Below, piece by piece: positions 45,190 to 54,654 of a stretch of 64,000 nucleotides of DNA. Both the position numbers and the translations under genes were made by a program. Position 1 is the stretch's first letter; each line of letters starts with the position of its first letter. Source of the DNA: Leptospira sp. 96542. GTDB lineage: Bacteria; Spirochaetota; Leptospiria; Leptospirales; Leptospiraceae. The stretch is from contig JARJFC010000013.1 in assembly GCA_029310945.1 (NCBI GenBank), forward strand, positions 1 to 64,000, given 5' to 3'. Under the pieces are notes generated by a model that saw only the letters and a program-made list of their open reading frames with translations, did not search any database and was not told the origin of the DNA.

Positions 45190-48100
45190 TTAGTCTTTCA
45201 GATCATCAGGATTCATTTCGTAATCAGGACGGAAAGCACCTTCCACCTTTTCTCTAAACCGATCAATGTACCCAAATACGGCAGGAACCACAATGAGGGT
45301 GATGAGAGTGGAGAGAATGAGACCTCCAATGATAGCAATTCCCATAGCCGTTCTTGATTTGGAAGCCTCACCAATCCCAAGAGCAATGGGCAAAGTTCCC
45401 GCAATCATCGCAAGTGAAGTCATAAGGATGGGACGAAGTCGTTTCACCCCTGCATCAAATATGGCTTCATTTCGGTTCATACCTAGCTCTCGCATAGCAA
45501 GCATTGCATGGTCAACAAGCAGAATAGAGTTTTTGGCAACAAGCCCCATAAGTAAAATAAGACCAATCATACTGAATAAATTCAACATCTCACCCGTGAG
45601 AGCCAATGCAAAGAATGCACCTGAAATAGCTGGCGGGATAGCAAACAAAATGGTGATTGGTGTGATAAAGGACTCATAAAGCGACGCAAGAACGAGGTAA
45701 ATAAAAATTAACGCCATCCCAAAAGCGAGTACGATGTTCTGTATGAGTTCTTTAAAATCTTCCGATTGTCCTACGAACGCATAAGAAATGCCTGGTGGAG
45801 GTGGGAGTTTATTTTTCAATATTTTGACCGCTTCGTCGGAGGCTGTGGCTATGGCTCCGCCTGGAGCTAGGTTCGCATTCACTGGGATTACACGAGAACG
45901 ATCTTCTCTGATGATCCTTGCAGGACTGGAACTTTCCTTACCAACCGCAATTGCCGAAAGTGGGATGAGTCTATTTTGTATATTCGGAACCCTAGTTTCA
46001 TAAAATGAATTACGAAGATTCCTTTGGTCTGCTCTGAGACGTAAGCGAACATCATACTCAATCCCATTTTCTAGGTATTTTGCAACCTCTCCCCCTTCAA
46101 TATGGTAACGAAGTTCCGCTCCCATGACCCCTGCCACTACCCCAACGGTTTGCATTTTACCACGATCAGGAACCACTTGGAATTCTGGTTTTCCCGTACG
46201 ATAGGTAGTATCAATGTCTGTTAAGTCTGGGATTTTTCTGAGTTCTTCCATGACTTTAAATGAATACTCTTCTAATTCTTTCAGGTTTTCACCTTTTAGA
46301 TTCAAATTGAATGGATACTGAACTCCTCCACCTATCGCCGAATAATCGTTAACTTTTGGTCGCGCATTGGGGAAAAGTTTCAACATCTCTCGAATCTGGT
46401 CTTTGACTTCCGCTGTGGATCTAGTCCTGTATTCAGATGGGAGGAGAGCCACACCGATGGTTGCTATATTGGATTCGCCATCATCGTTACCAACAACAGT
46501 TGCGAGTAATTCGAGTTCTGGAACAGTCGCAATGATTTCTTTTTGAACTTGTTCCACCACTTCTGATGTGCCCAAAAGTGAAGTTCCTGGAGCCATCTCA
46601 ATGTTGACCATAAATTCACCTTGGTCATTGGCAGGTAAAAAAGTTTTTTTTACAAAACTCAAAGATGCGAGACTGGCAAACAACGTAATGAAAGTTAGAA
46701 GAATGACCAACCAAGGTTTTTTCAAGGCAACATTCATGATTTTAGCGTACATTCTGTCCAGAAAATCTTGAAATTTATCAAACCCACGGAGGACAATATT
46801 CTTTTTTGCATGGTGATCTGTTTTGCCAGCAAAGTATGCAGACAACATAGGAGCCACAGTGAGGCCATCAAAAAGAGAAATGATCATCGCAAAAACCACT
46901 GTCAGTCCAAATTGTTTAAAAAATTGACCAACGATCCCTGACAAAAACCCAATCGGCAAAAATACTGCAATAACGGTTAAAGAAGTTCCGATGACAGCAA
47001 GGGTCACCTCTTCTGTTCCTTTTCTAGCTGCGACAAGAACAGATTCCCCTTCTTCTAATTTTCGGAATATATTTTCGCGAACAACAATGGCATCGTCGAC
47101 CAGTAACCCTACCGCCAAAGACAAAGCGAGTAAGGTCATGACATTCATTGTAAACCCCATCGCATACATGATGATAAAAGCACCAAGCATTGAGTTCGGA
47201 AGTGCCATACCCGTAATCAGTGTGGAACGTACGTTTCCTAGAAATAAATAAACCACAAGCACAGCAAGGATGATACCCAGAATGATGGCAATGGTCACAT
47301 CTTCAATGTTCGCACGAATCCAATGGGAGCCGTCCCTGATCAGAATGACTTGTGGATTTCCCTTTTGGCCTTGGATTTGTTCGTTGATGATTTTCACTTT
47401 GGCCATAATGCCATCGGCCACTTCCACAGTGTTTGCACCTGATTGTTTGTATACGTCCAAAAATAAAGCTTTCTTTTGGACTCTATCTTTTTTGGGTGCT
47501 TCGTATTTAAAAAGGAGTTTTCCAATGAGAGAAGGTTCATCATGTTCCTTGTCTTCACTGATGGGCGCGTACAACATACCAAGCGTTTGGCGATCTTCGA
47601 GGGTATCTTTCACCTGCCCTAAGTCTTTGACAAGAACACCTCGACCAAATTCTCCACCGAAAGAAACTACAGTATTTTCGATTTGTGATAAAGACTCATA
47701 CTTAGCAACCGTACGAAAGGAGGTTTCTTTGGCACCGCCTTCGACCTTTCCTGCAGGGATGTTGATACCTGAGTTTTTGATTTGGTTGCCAATGGCAACG
47801 GCAGGCACTTGAAAGGCATTGATTTTGTTTCTGTCCAGTTCGATATGAATTTCACGCCTGGCACCACCAATGATTTTGACAGCACCGATATTGTTTACCT
47901 GTTCGAGTTTTGTCTTGATTTTTTCCTTCGCCAAATCATACAACTCACCTTCGGGCAAATCGGCAAAAACCGAAATTCGCATGATGGGTTGGTCAGCCGG
48001 GTCAAACCTTTGGACAAGAGGTTCTTTGGAAGCATCTGGAAAGTTAGGCCGTGCCCTGGCAGTTTTGTCCCGTACTTGTTGTTCGGCATACTTGATGTCT

Positions 48101-48396
48101 GTTGTGAGGTTGAACTCAGCGAACACGAGGGAGATCCCTTCTTGGTTTCGGGAAGTGATTCGTTTCAGACCAGAAATCGAACTCAGTTCTTCTTCCAAGG
48201 GTTTGGAAATGGAAGTCTCGATTTCTTCTGGTCCTGCCCCGGGATAAACAGTGGACACAACCACAAAGGGGATATTGATGTCTGGGAACAAATCCACACC
48301 GATGCGCTTGAGAGAAATATAACCTGTGATCACCATGAGGATAACAAGTGAAGATATAAAAATGGGACGTTTGATCGAAAAGGCAGCTATACTCAT
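45190..48396 (-). CDS. RND-family efflux transporter (AcrB/HAE1-like)
   Basis: A 1068-residue inner-membrane proton-driven exporter. It begins with SIAAFSIKRPIFISSLVIL and has the family motif DLFPDINIPFVVVSTVYPGAGPEE split over the first helix and porter domain, a central helix block with LALSLAVGLLVDDAIVVREN (the Asp pair of the proton relay) and a repeated second half ending IGLILLMGLVAKNSILLVD. Twelve helices are expected. No periplasmic adaptor or TolC-like gene is in the window. AAGGA lies before the ATG. It is 12 bases from the upstream membrane-protein gene. Confidence 0.93.
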   Translation of the reverse strand: MSIAAFSIKRPIFISSLVILMVITGYISLKRIGVDLFPDINIPFVVVSTVYPGAGPEEIETSISKPLEEELSSISGLKRITSRNQEGISLVFAEFNLTTDIKYAEQQVRDKTARARPNFPDASKEPLVQRFDPADQPIMRISVFADLPEGELYDLAKEKIKTKLEQVNNIGAVKIIGGARREIHIELDRNKINAFQVPAVAIGNQIKNSGINIPAGKVEGGAKETSFRTVAKYESLSQIENTVVSFGGEFGRGVLVKDLGQVKDTLEDRQTLGMLYAPISEDKEHDEPSLIGKLLFKYEAPKKDRVQKKALFLDVYKQSGANTVEVADGIMAKVKIINEQIQGQKGNPQVILIRDGSHWIRANIEDVTIAIILGIILAVLVVYLFLGNVRSTLITGMALPNSMLGAFIIMYAMGFTMNVMTLLALSLAVGLLVDDAIVVRENIFRKLEEGESVLVAARKGTEEVTLAVIGTSLTVIAVFLPIGFLSGIVGQFFKQFGLTVVFAMIISLFDGLTVAPMLSAYFAGKTDHHAKKNIVLRGFDKFQDFLDRMYAKIMNVALKKPWLVILLTFITLFASLASLSFVKKTFLPANDQGEFMVNIEMAPGTSLLGTSEVVEQVQKEIIATVPELELLATVVGNDDGESNIATIGVALLPSEYRTRSTAEVKDQIREMLKLFPNARPKVNDYSAIGGGVQYPFNLNLKGENLKELEEYSFKVMEELRKIPDLTDIDTTYRTGKPEFQVVPDRGKMQTVGVVAGVMGAELRYHIEGGEVAKYLENGIEYDVRLRLRADQRNLRNSFYETRVPNIQNRLIPLSAIAVGKESSSPARIIREDRSRVIPVNANLAPGGAIATASDEAVKILKNKLPPPPGISYAFVGQSEDFKELIQNIVLAFGMALIFIYLVLASLYESFITPITILFAIPPAISGAFFALALTGEMLNLFSMIGLILLMGLVAKNSILLVDHAMLAMRELGMNRNEAIFDAGVKRLRPILMTSLAMIAGTLPIALGIGEASKSRTAMGIAIIGGLILSTLITLIVVPAVFGYIDRFREKVEGAFRPDYEMNPDDLKD

Positions 48397-48408
48397 ATTT
48401 TCCTTTCG

Positions 48409-50271
48409 TTATTTGATGAGACGGTATTCCAGCAAGCAGGCAATCCCGGAGCTCTCACGATAAGTGTTTATTAACGTTGACTTACTGGTCAACATTTTTG
48501 ACCGAGATTCGAACATTTCTTCCACAAAAGGATCCGTACAAGTATCACTCAATAAAAGAACAGAATCAAACTCTGTCCAATCTTTCCATTTGTGCCTGTT
48601 ATCGTTACGAACCATTCCAAGTTTATAAGTTTTGAGTTTCAGAGCCAAATCAAAGTCAGATGCCAAAACCCTCCCCTTTGTTTCATATTTATCCTGAAAA
48701 TGGAAGGCGTTGATGAGAACATATTTTTTATCGGGTTGGATCTGTGTCGCAATTTCCCTTGCTGGCTGGAAAATACGAACATCCATCCCCCTATAACAAA
48801 ACATTTTTGAATTAAAAAACTGCCCCGAAAAAATCCCTTGTTCATAAAATGAGTTTGCAAATACAAACAAACTCGTGAGAGCTAACATTAAATAGGCTCC
48901 CATTTTTTCTAAATTTGAATTCGCATAACTGACAAACCGCAAAATCCAAAAAAATGAAAACAATCCAAGTGCAGGTATGAACTGCAAAACATGCCTCGGC
49001 TGTTTATTACCCGTGGTGAGTTCTAAAATCAGGAGTTCGCAGAATAAAACAAAACTCCCTGCCACAAGCGGATCTTTCCATTTATCTTTGAAGCTGAACC
49101 CTGGGCGAACCATAAAATAAACAAAAGAAACAGTAAAAAATAAAATAAGAGCACGAAACCCCCAGATGAAATCAAAAACTCCTGGCACTGTAGAATCAAG
49201 ACCAGGTTCCGTCCAAAGTGTTAAGAAAAAACTACGAGTGTAAGCATTCACAATCATTTGCGCATCAATGAGAGCGTTCACTCTGTCCGGATTCATATAA
49301 AGCCACAAAAAAGCAGGGAAAACGGCGAATTTCCACAACACAATCACCGTTTGTGGAAAAATCTCAGCCATTTCCTTTCGTTTTCTAAAAAAATACAGGG
49401 AAAGATCAACAAACAATACAAAGGTGATTGCGAACATAAATTGTTTGAACGATTTTTGGTTTAAATTTATATTTGTGACAACACGTAAAATGGGCAGTGA
49501 CAATACCATTAATATTACAAAAACCAAGTATACCAAACGAACCCCACGAACATAGGTTTTTAAAAGGTGTTTGGACGCATCTAAATACTTTTTTGTGTTA
49601 CGCGTAATTTCATATAAGAAACAAGCCATAAAAAACAAAATTCCATATGGATATTTTGTGAAATAAAAACCAAATAGAGATACGGCTATAAGTAGTTCGG
49701 TGCTCCTCCCTATTTTTATACCTGAATTATCTTCATCATACAAACGATAGATGGCGTAAATTGCAAACGCCAAAAAAAACATCGATTGAGTTTCTAACAT
49801 AGACGAAAGTGAATATGCTGGCACTTCCACTGTTTGGATCGTAAGGATAAAAACCAAAAATGAAACCGAAGCCGCCCAAAATATGGATTTTGTAATTTTA
49901 AAACTGATATAAACAGAAAGCGGAAATACGAGGACGAGAAAGAAAAGCCCCAAAAAAGAATCTCTATAGGTTTCGAAAACATCTATTGGAAGATACAATG
50001 TAACAAAAGTTAAAATTGAGCGGAGTGGAGGCCAAGTGGGCGATTCAAAAAATGGTAAAACCCCTCGGAACCACCTACCATCACGAAAGTCGGTGTATTG
50101 GTCGAGGACTTGGTTTAGCCTTATATTTTCATCCCAAGATAAAAAATCGTGGTTTGGGCATACAGATAGGAAAATTTCCCAGACCCTTGTAGCATAGAAT
50201 GCCACGAGAGCCGTTCCCAAAACCAAAAATAACAACCCAGCCAACCTTGGAACCAAACGAGTTAAAAACAT
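48409..50271 (-). CDS. Large polytopic membrane protein, GT-C/PMT-like
   Basis: A 620-residue protein from the ATG at 50271, chosen because GAGAGGAA stands six bases upstream; longer frames start at 50289 or 50316. It has about 11-12 transmembrane helices and a first extracytoplasmic loop with FLSWDENIRLNQVLDQY, where Asp-Glu resembles the acidic catalytic pair of GT-C mannosyl/arabinosyl transferases. A soluble C-terminal part of about 120 residues follows. The substrate is unknown. It lies 12 bases upstream of the RND gene. Confidence 0.6.
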   Translation of the reverse strand: MFLTRLVPRLAGLLFLVLGTALVAFYATRVWEIFLSVCPNHDFLSWDENIRLNQVLDQYTDFRDGRWFRGVLPFFESPTWPPLRSILTFVTLYLPIDVFETYRDSFLGLFFLVLVFPLSVYISFKITKSIFWAASVSFLVFILTIQTVEVPAYSLSSMLETQSMFFLAFAIYAIYRLYDEDNSGIKIGRSTELLIAVSLFGFYFTKYPYGILFFMACFLYEITRNTKKYLDASKHLLKTYVRGVRLVYLVFVILMVLSLPILRVVTNINLNQKSFKQFMFAITFVLFVDLSLYFFRKRKEMAEIFPQTVIVLWKFAVFPAFLWLYMNPDRVNALIDAQMIVNAYTRSFFLTLWTEPGLDSTVPGVFDFIWGFRALILFFTVSFVYFMVRPGFSFKDKWKDPLVAGSFVLFCELLILELTTGNKQPRHVLQFIPALGLFSFFWILRFVSYANSNLEKMGAYLMLALTSLFVFANSFYEQGIFSGQFFNSKMFCYRGMDVRIFQPAREIATQIQPDKKYVLINAFHFQDKYETKGRVLASDFDLALKLKTYKLGMVRNDNRHKWKDWTEFDSVLLLSDTCTDPFVEEMFESRSKMLTSKSTLINTYRESSGIACLLEYRLIK

Positions 50272-50392
50272 AGATTTCCTCTCGATCATAGTTTTTTTTT
50301 TGCAATGGAGAATCAATCTAACTTCTTTTTTGCTAATTTTTCTCTTTTATTGCTACCCATTCTCAAAATCCTGTCAGATAATAGGTTTCAAT

Positions 50393-51052
50393 ATGCAAGA
50401 TTTTGTAGATTTGGGAGAGATATTCATCTTCATCGTAATGCTTCTCGCAAGCATCATCGCCGTTGCCGTTTTCATAGAACGACTCATCGTTTATAAACGC
50501 AATTTTACAAGGGAATCTGAATCCTTACTCGATTCACTCACCCTCCTCATTCGCCACAGAGATCTAAAGGGAACAGAAAAACTTTTAGAATCTCACCCGA
50601 TTGAAAATTCCTACACGAGGTTCATTCATTTTGTGCTCGAAAGAGAAAATGAAAATCACAAAGGTTTAGAGGAACTGATGGAAGGCAAAATCATCAAAGA
50701 AAGGTTGAGCTTAGAAGAAAGACTCCCCATACTCAATACCCTTGGAAACAACGCTCCTTTCATTGGACTTCTGGGAACAGTACTCGGTGTCATCAAAGCA
50801 TTTCACGGTTTGGGAACCCTTGGTAATTCTGGGGCGGAAGTGGTGATGCGTAGTATTTCAACCGCCTTACTTGCGACAGCTGCTGGGCTTGCGGTGGCTA
50901 TCCCTGTTGTGATGGCAAATAATTATTTTTTAAGAAAGATGAAAGTGGTCATTGCCCAATTAGAAATTCTTTCAAAAGAAATTCATGCTAGTTTTGTGAC
51001 TAGTGGTAAACATAACCAATCGGCGAGCTCAACACCAAACATCCATCACTGA
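50393..51052 (+). CDS. exbB: MotA/TolQ/ExbB-family proton channel
   Basis: A 219-residue inner-membrane protein from the ATG at 50393; the frame from 50300 adds a second hydrophobic leader not usual for the family. Three helices: residues 5-32, and a pair from about 115 to 185 with NTLGNNAPFIGLLGTVLGVIKAF and STALLATAAGLAVAIPVV, the conserved proton-path segments. It normally works with ExbD and TonB; here tonB follows directly (TGATG overlap) and no exbD is present. Confidence 0.88.
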   Translation: MQDFVDLGEIFIFIVMLLASIIAVAVFIERLIVYKRNFTRESESLLDSLTLLIRHRDLKGTEKLLESHPIENSYTRFIHFVLERENENHKGLEELMEGKIIKERLSLEERLPILNTLGNNAPFIGLLGTVLGVIKAFHGLGTLGNSGAEVVMRSISTALLATAAGLAVAIPVVMANNYFLRKMKVVIAQLEILSKEIHASFVTSGKHNQSASSTPNIHH

Positions 51053-51693
51053 TGAAATCGTTTACACTGAATTTGCAATACAAACTAAGAAGATTTGGTT
51101 TATTCAAAGCAAGTCTTCTTTTTTCTTTATTTTTGCATTCATTTTGTTATCTAATATACTTTGTCCTCACACTTCCAAATGAAGCATATATCGATTCGCC
51201 AAACTCTGGCGAGGTGGATATCGCTTGGGAAGAAATCCCGCCAGAACTCATCGGTGGAACTTCGAGTCCTGCTCCAGTTGAAAAACAAGATTGGGTGGAA
51301 GGTTCAAATAAAGATGCTGAGGAAAAACCAGATAATTCTGATCTGAACCCAAACCAATTATCGGGTGATGGAACGGACAAGGACGGTTTTTTGTATTCTT
51401 TCAATGGGGATAGGCCGCCCACTCCCATCATCGATTTTGATCTCAAACCATATTTTCCAGAAGCAGCCAAAGCAGCGAATATCAGTCAAAAAACAATTGT
51501 TACTATGGTACAAGTGGATGAGACGGGACAACTCCAGAACGTAAGGATTGTTTCTAGTAGAGTGGGTTATGGATTTGAGGAAGCGGCAATGAAAATCATC
51601 CGCCGAGCAAGATTCAGCCCAGGATACGATAAGGGCAAACCAACAAAAATGGCACATAGGTTGCCGATCACCTTTGATTTAGAAGAGGATTAA
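51052..51693 (+). CDS. tonB: TonB-family energy transducer
   Basis: A 213-residue protein with one N-terminal helix (residues ~18-42), an acidic Ser/Asp/Pro-rich periplasmic linker (about 50-125) and a C-terminal TonB domain (FPEAAKAANISQKTIVTMVQ, GYGFEEAAMKIIRRARFSPG, then HRLPITFDLEE). The linker lacks the usual long Pro-Lys repeats, so the reach is short. It shares one base with exbB and ends 1 base before the papain-like gene, suggesting that the three work together. Confidence 0.85.
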   Translation: MKSFTLNLQYKLRRFGLFKASLLFSLFLHSFCYLIYFVLTLPNEAYIDSPNSGEVDIAWEEIPPELIGGTSSPAPVEKQDWVEGSNKDAEEKPDNSDLNPNQLSGDGTDKDGFLYSFNGDRPPTPIIDFDLKPYFPEAAKAANISQKTIVTMVQVDETGQLQNVRIVSSRVGYGFEEAAMKIIRRARFSPGYDKGKPTKMAHRLPITFDLEED

Positions 51694-51694
51694 G

Positions 51695-54088
51695 ATGGAA
51701 CGAATTAGAAAAAACGGATATACGATTTTAATTTCCGTGATCATTGGATTTTTGTTATTTGCCATTCTTTCGCCAAAAGAAGCAACGAGCAAAACAAGTT
51801 CACATCCTTTCCAAGTCGGCCTAAGTTTAGACAATTTTTCATTACTCGAAAGTATCCCAAGATTCAAAACCCAAACAGACTCCGATCTACCAAATACATT
51901 TGACATGAGCCAAAACTTTCCTGCTCCCCCCGACCAAGGGCGAACAAAAAGCAGCGTAGGTTATGCGGTCGGGTATGGGCTCATCTCCTATTTGGAAGCA
52001 AAAAAGAAGGATAAACTCTCGAAATTAAATCCAAAATCTTCAGATTATTATAAATATTTATATTCACCTAGTTTTGTTTACAGTCAACTCAACTCAGGAA
52101 AAGACCAAACTGTTTCCCTTTTGGATGCATTGGTTTTAGCTGAAAGTCGAGGTTCTGTGAGTTTGGAGCTGTTAAATGAAGATCCGTCTAACTTTCGCTC
52201 AAGGCCAAAAGCAAACCTTATTGAGCTAGGGAGAAAGGCTCGCACCAAACAGATATTTAAAATTGATCCTAATGATTTAAATTCATTTAAAAAAGCCATT
52301 ACTGAAGAGAATCCCGTACTTATTAGTTTTTTGGTTTATGAAAATTTTTTCAATATCAATGGAGAAACCGTTTTTGATACAGCGAGTGGCGATTTTGTGG
52401 GAGCACAATCTCTTGTGGTACTCGGTTTTAATGATAAAAAAAAGGCATTTCGGGTTTGGAATTCCTGGGGCACAAAGTGGGCTAGTGGCGGTTATGCGTG
52501 GATTGGCTACGAAGCTTTCCAAAAATATGTTAAATCTGCCTTTATTTCCCTTCCCCACCTAGGTTCAGAATTTTTACAGGAATCAAAAATCATCCCTACT
52601 TTGGAGAATATTTCTTACACAGAAGACAACTTGTTACCACCGAAGGAAGTGTATGCGTCTCGGGGAGATTTTTCGGACAGGATTAGGATTTCCTGGTCAA
52701 AACAAAAACGAGCCATTGGGTACGAAGTGTACAGAAAACGAAAATCTGAATCCAAATTCCAGTTGGTTGGCCTTTCTAAACAAACTTATTTAGATGATTT
52801 TGGGGTTCAAAAAAACACTGCCTACTCATACAGAGTGGCAAGTGTGGATGAGTCGTATTTATCTCTTCCTTCGATAGACTCTAATGATGGATATGCGGAA
52901 GAACCCATCCGATCGACAAATATTATGCCAATCACAAACCTAACTGCTAATGTTTCGGCAACCAACGATCGAATTATTTTAGAATGGGACAAACAAACAC
53001 CAAACACATCCTTCGCAGTTTATAAATGGAATACTTCGTCAAAAATATTTAGATTTTTAGGTAGAACAGAAAAAAATTCTTATACCGATTTCAAAGCAGT
53101 TCGTAACGGAGACAGTGAAATTTACCAAGTAGTGCCCGAAAAAAATTCAGTGATTGGCGAACCAAGCCATTATGTTTCTGCCTACTTAGACCCAATGGAA
53201 ATCACAAAACCCAATCCAAAAAATTTATTGGCTTCCAAAGGTTTATACGTTGGGCAAGTTCAATTACAATGGGAAGGTTCTCCCAAGGCTTTAAGATACC
53301 ATATATATAAAAATGGTGATGGGAACTGGAATAAAATCGCAGCAACCGATGACACAAAGTTCCAAGACTCCTCTTCTTTGGAAAGTTACTATGCGGTGGT
53401 TTCCGAATTTGCGGACAATGTGTTCTCATTACCATCCGAAATTGAACTTGGATACCCATCTCTAATTGCCAATCGATCCGGTAATAAAGAAATCCCTACA
53501 AATATTGAAGTTTTTGAATATCCGAGAGAAGGAGAAGTCAAATTAGTATGGAAAAAATCGCCAAAAACTTCTCTCTACAAAATTTATTTTCGTAAAAAAT
53601 CAGAAAAAGATTGGGCACTCTTTAAAGAAGTTTCAACCAATTCTATTTCCATTAAAAACTTAGAAAAAAATCAATTCTACATTTTTGCAATTCAATCTGT
53701 GATCCCAGGTCTTGGAGAAAGTTTATTTTCAGAAACAGTGACAGCTGTTTTGTCTGATACAGTCAACGACATAAAAAAAATCAAAACCTTTGGAGAATCT
53801 TCGATTCAAAAATTTATTGGTCCGTGGACAGCAATGTATTGGGATGGTGAAAATAAAGTAAAACCAATTCGCCTAACAATTGAAACCGAAGATTTAGAGG
53901 GCAACATCCGACTGAAATGGAACGAAACAGAAATATTCCGAGGTAAAAACGTTGTGGACTCGGATCAAATCGAAGAAAAAGGCAAATGGAAAATCAAACT
54001 CTCCACTAACGCAGATTCTCTAAGTGGAGAGTTTCAAGATAAAGTTCTTTTGCCAGAAAAAAGCCAACTATCGTTTGTTAGAGAGTGA
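51695..54088 (+). CDS. Papain-fold pseudoprotease with fibronectin-III-like repeats
   Basis: A 797-residue protein with an N-terminal membrane anchor or signal (residues 8-27). Residues ~65-290 follow the C1 papain plan: DQGRTKSSVGYAVGY in place of DQGxCGSCWAF, then AQSLVVLGF and WNSWGTKWASGGYAWIG. The catalytic Cys is Ser87 and the His is Gln238, while Asn256 of the NSWG motif remains. It should bind but not cut peptides. About four FN3-like repeats follow (residues ~310-715; RISWSKQKRAIGYEVYRK, LEWDKQTPNTSFAVYK, LQWEGSPKALRYHIYK, LVWKKSPKTSLYKIYF), then a beta-rich end. It is the third gene of the exbB-tonB unit. Confidence 0.78.
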   Translation: MERIRKNGYTILISVIIGFLLFAILSPKEATSKTSSHPFQVGLSLDNFSLLESIPRFKTQTDSDLPNTFDMSQNFPAPPDQGRTKSSVGYAVGYGLISYLEAKKKDKLSKLNPKSSDYYKYLYSPSFVYSQLNSGKDQTVSLLDALVLAESRGSVSLELLNEDPSNFRSRPKANLIELGRKARTKQIFKIDPNDLNSFKKAITEENPVLISFLVYENFFNINGETVFDTASGDFVGAQSLVVLGFNDKKKAFRVWNSWGTKWASGGYAWIGYEAFQKYVKSAFISLPHLGSEFLQESKIIPTLENISYTEDNLLPPKEVYASRGDFSDRIRISWSKQKRAIGYEVYRKRKSESKFQLVGLSKQTYLDDFGVQKNTAYSYRVASVDESYLSLPSIDSNDGYAEEPIRSTNIMPITNLTANVSATNDRIILEWDKQTPNTSFAVYKWNTSSKIFRFLGRTEKNSYTDFKAVRNGDSEIYQVVPEKNSVIGEPSHYVSAYLDPMEITKPNPKNLLASKGLYVGQVQLQWEGSPKALRYHIYKNGDGNWNKIAATDDTKFQDSSSLESYYAVVSEFADNVFSLPSEIELGYPSLIANRSGNKEIPTNIEVFEYPREGEVKLVWKKSPKTSLYKIYFRKKSEKDWALFKEVSTNSISIKNLEKNQFYIFAIQSVIPGLGESLFSETVTAVLSDTVNDIKKIKTFGESSIQKFIGPWTAMYWDGENKVKPIRLTIETEDLEGNIRLKWNETEIFRGKNVVDSDQIEEKGKWKIKLSTNADSLSGEFQDKVLLPEKSQLSFVRE

Positions 54089-54490
54089 AATATCTGCATC
54101 AAAGAAGAACTGTGGTAATTTCCAAGGTCTTTTTTTTGCAAAGTCATAAAAGATAGCCGAAAATTTTGCCGCACAAACCAATTCACCATCGGAACTTCTA
54201 TACATATTTTGAATGACGAAGGATCGGATCTGTGTCTCTGACTCGAAGTATGTCTCTACCAAAACAGAATCAGGATGAGATAAGGGTTTATTGTATTTGA
54301 GATTTGCTTCGAGCACCACAGGTCCAATCCCTTGGGTTCGCATTGTTTGAATGGAAAAACCTAAATCTTCCAAAGCCTGCATCCGAGCTTCATCCATAAA
54401 AAATTGATAGGTTCCATTACTGACATGACCGTTCGAATCCATTTGTGTCCATAAAACAGGAAGTTTGGTAGTATGGGTTTTTGTTTGCAT
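54068..54490 (-). CDS. Acyl-CoA thioesterase, 4-hydroxybenzoyl-CoA thioesterase type
   Basis: A 140-residue hotdog-fold enzyme that hydrolyses acyl-CoA thioesters. WTQMDSNGHVSNGTYQFFMDE near residue 14 carries the catalytic Asp of the D-x-x-x-H-x-x-N motif. The remaining strands end with a Phe-rich tail. AGGAG stands seven bases before the ATG. It is divergent from the TetR gene and its promoter contains a TetR-type operator, so it is probably repressed by that regulator. The 3' end overlaps the papain-like gene by 21 bases. Confidence 0.88.
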   Translation of the reverse strand: MQTKTHTTKLPVLWTQMDSNGHVSNGTYQFFMDEARMQALEDLGFSIQTMRTQGIGPVVLEANLKYNKPLSHPDSVLVETYFESETQIRSFVIQNMYRSSDGELVCAAKFSAIFYDFAKKRPWKLPQFFFDADISLSNKR

Positions 54491-54547
54491 CGTTTTCTCC
54501 TCTCAGTTCCAAACCACAAAACAGTGTTTGGAAGACAGCCAAATCCA

Positions 54548-54575
54548 ATATTAAGACAGACCATTCTGTCCGCAA
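54548..54575 (-). promoter_or_regulatory. Promoter of the thioesterase gene
   Basis: On the minus strand TTGCGG (54570-54575) and TAATAT (54548-54553) stand 16 bases apart. The whole spacer is occupied by the palindrome at 54555-54570, so repressor binding would exclude RNA polymerase. Confidence 0.6.
54555..54570. promoter_or_regulatory. TetR-type operator, site 1
   Basis: Perfect inverted repeat GACAGA-CCAT-TCTGTC, located between the -35 and -10 elements of the thioesterase promoter and in the intergenic region shared with the tetR-family gene. It shares the GACAGA/TCTGTC core with site 2. Confidence 0.65.
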
Positions 54576-54583
54576 CTACAAAA

Positions 54584-54601
54584 ACAGACAGGTCGGTCTG
54601 T
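54584..54601. promoter_or_regulatory. TetR-type operator, site 2
   Basis: Inverted repeat ACAGAC-AGGTCG-GTCTGT, with a second register GACAG/CTGTC. It lies 13 bases from site 1 towards the regulator gene and probably serves autorepression or cooperative binding. Confidence 0.6.
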
Positions 54602-54654
54602 CCAAAAACCATTATTCACATTGACAACCTTTGGTAGTGAGACATTTTGCATCT

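Noticed and set aside
47270..48351. Long plus-strand open frames (180-189 codons) opposite the RND gene
   Set aside because: They are shadows of the strongly conserved RND coding sequence; no start signal or recognisable product.
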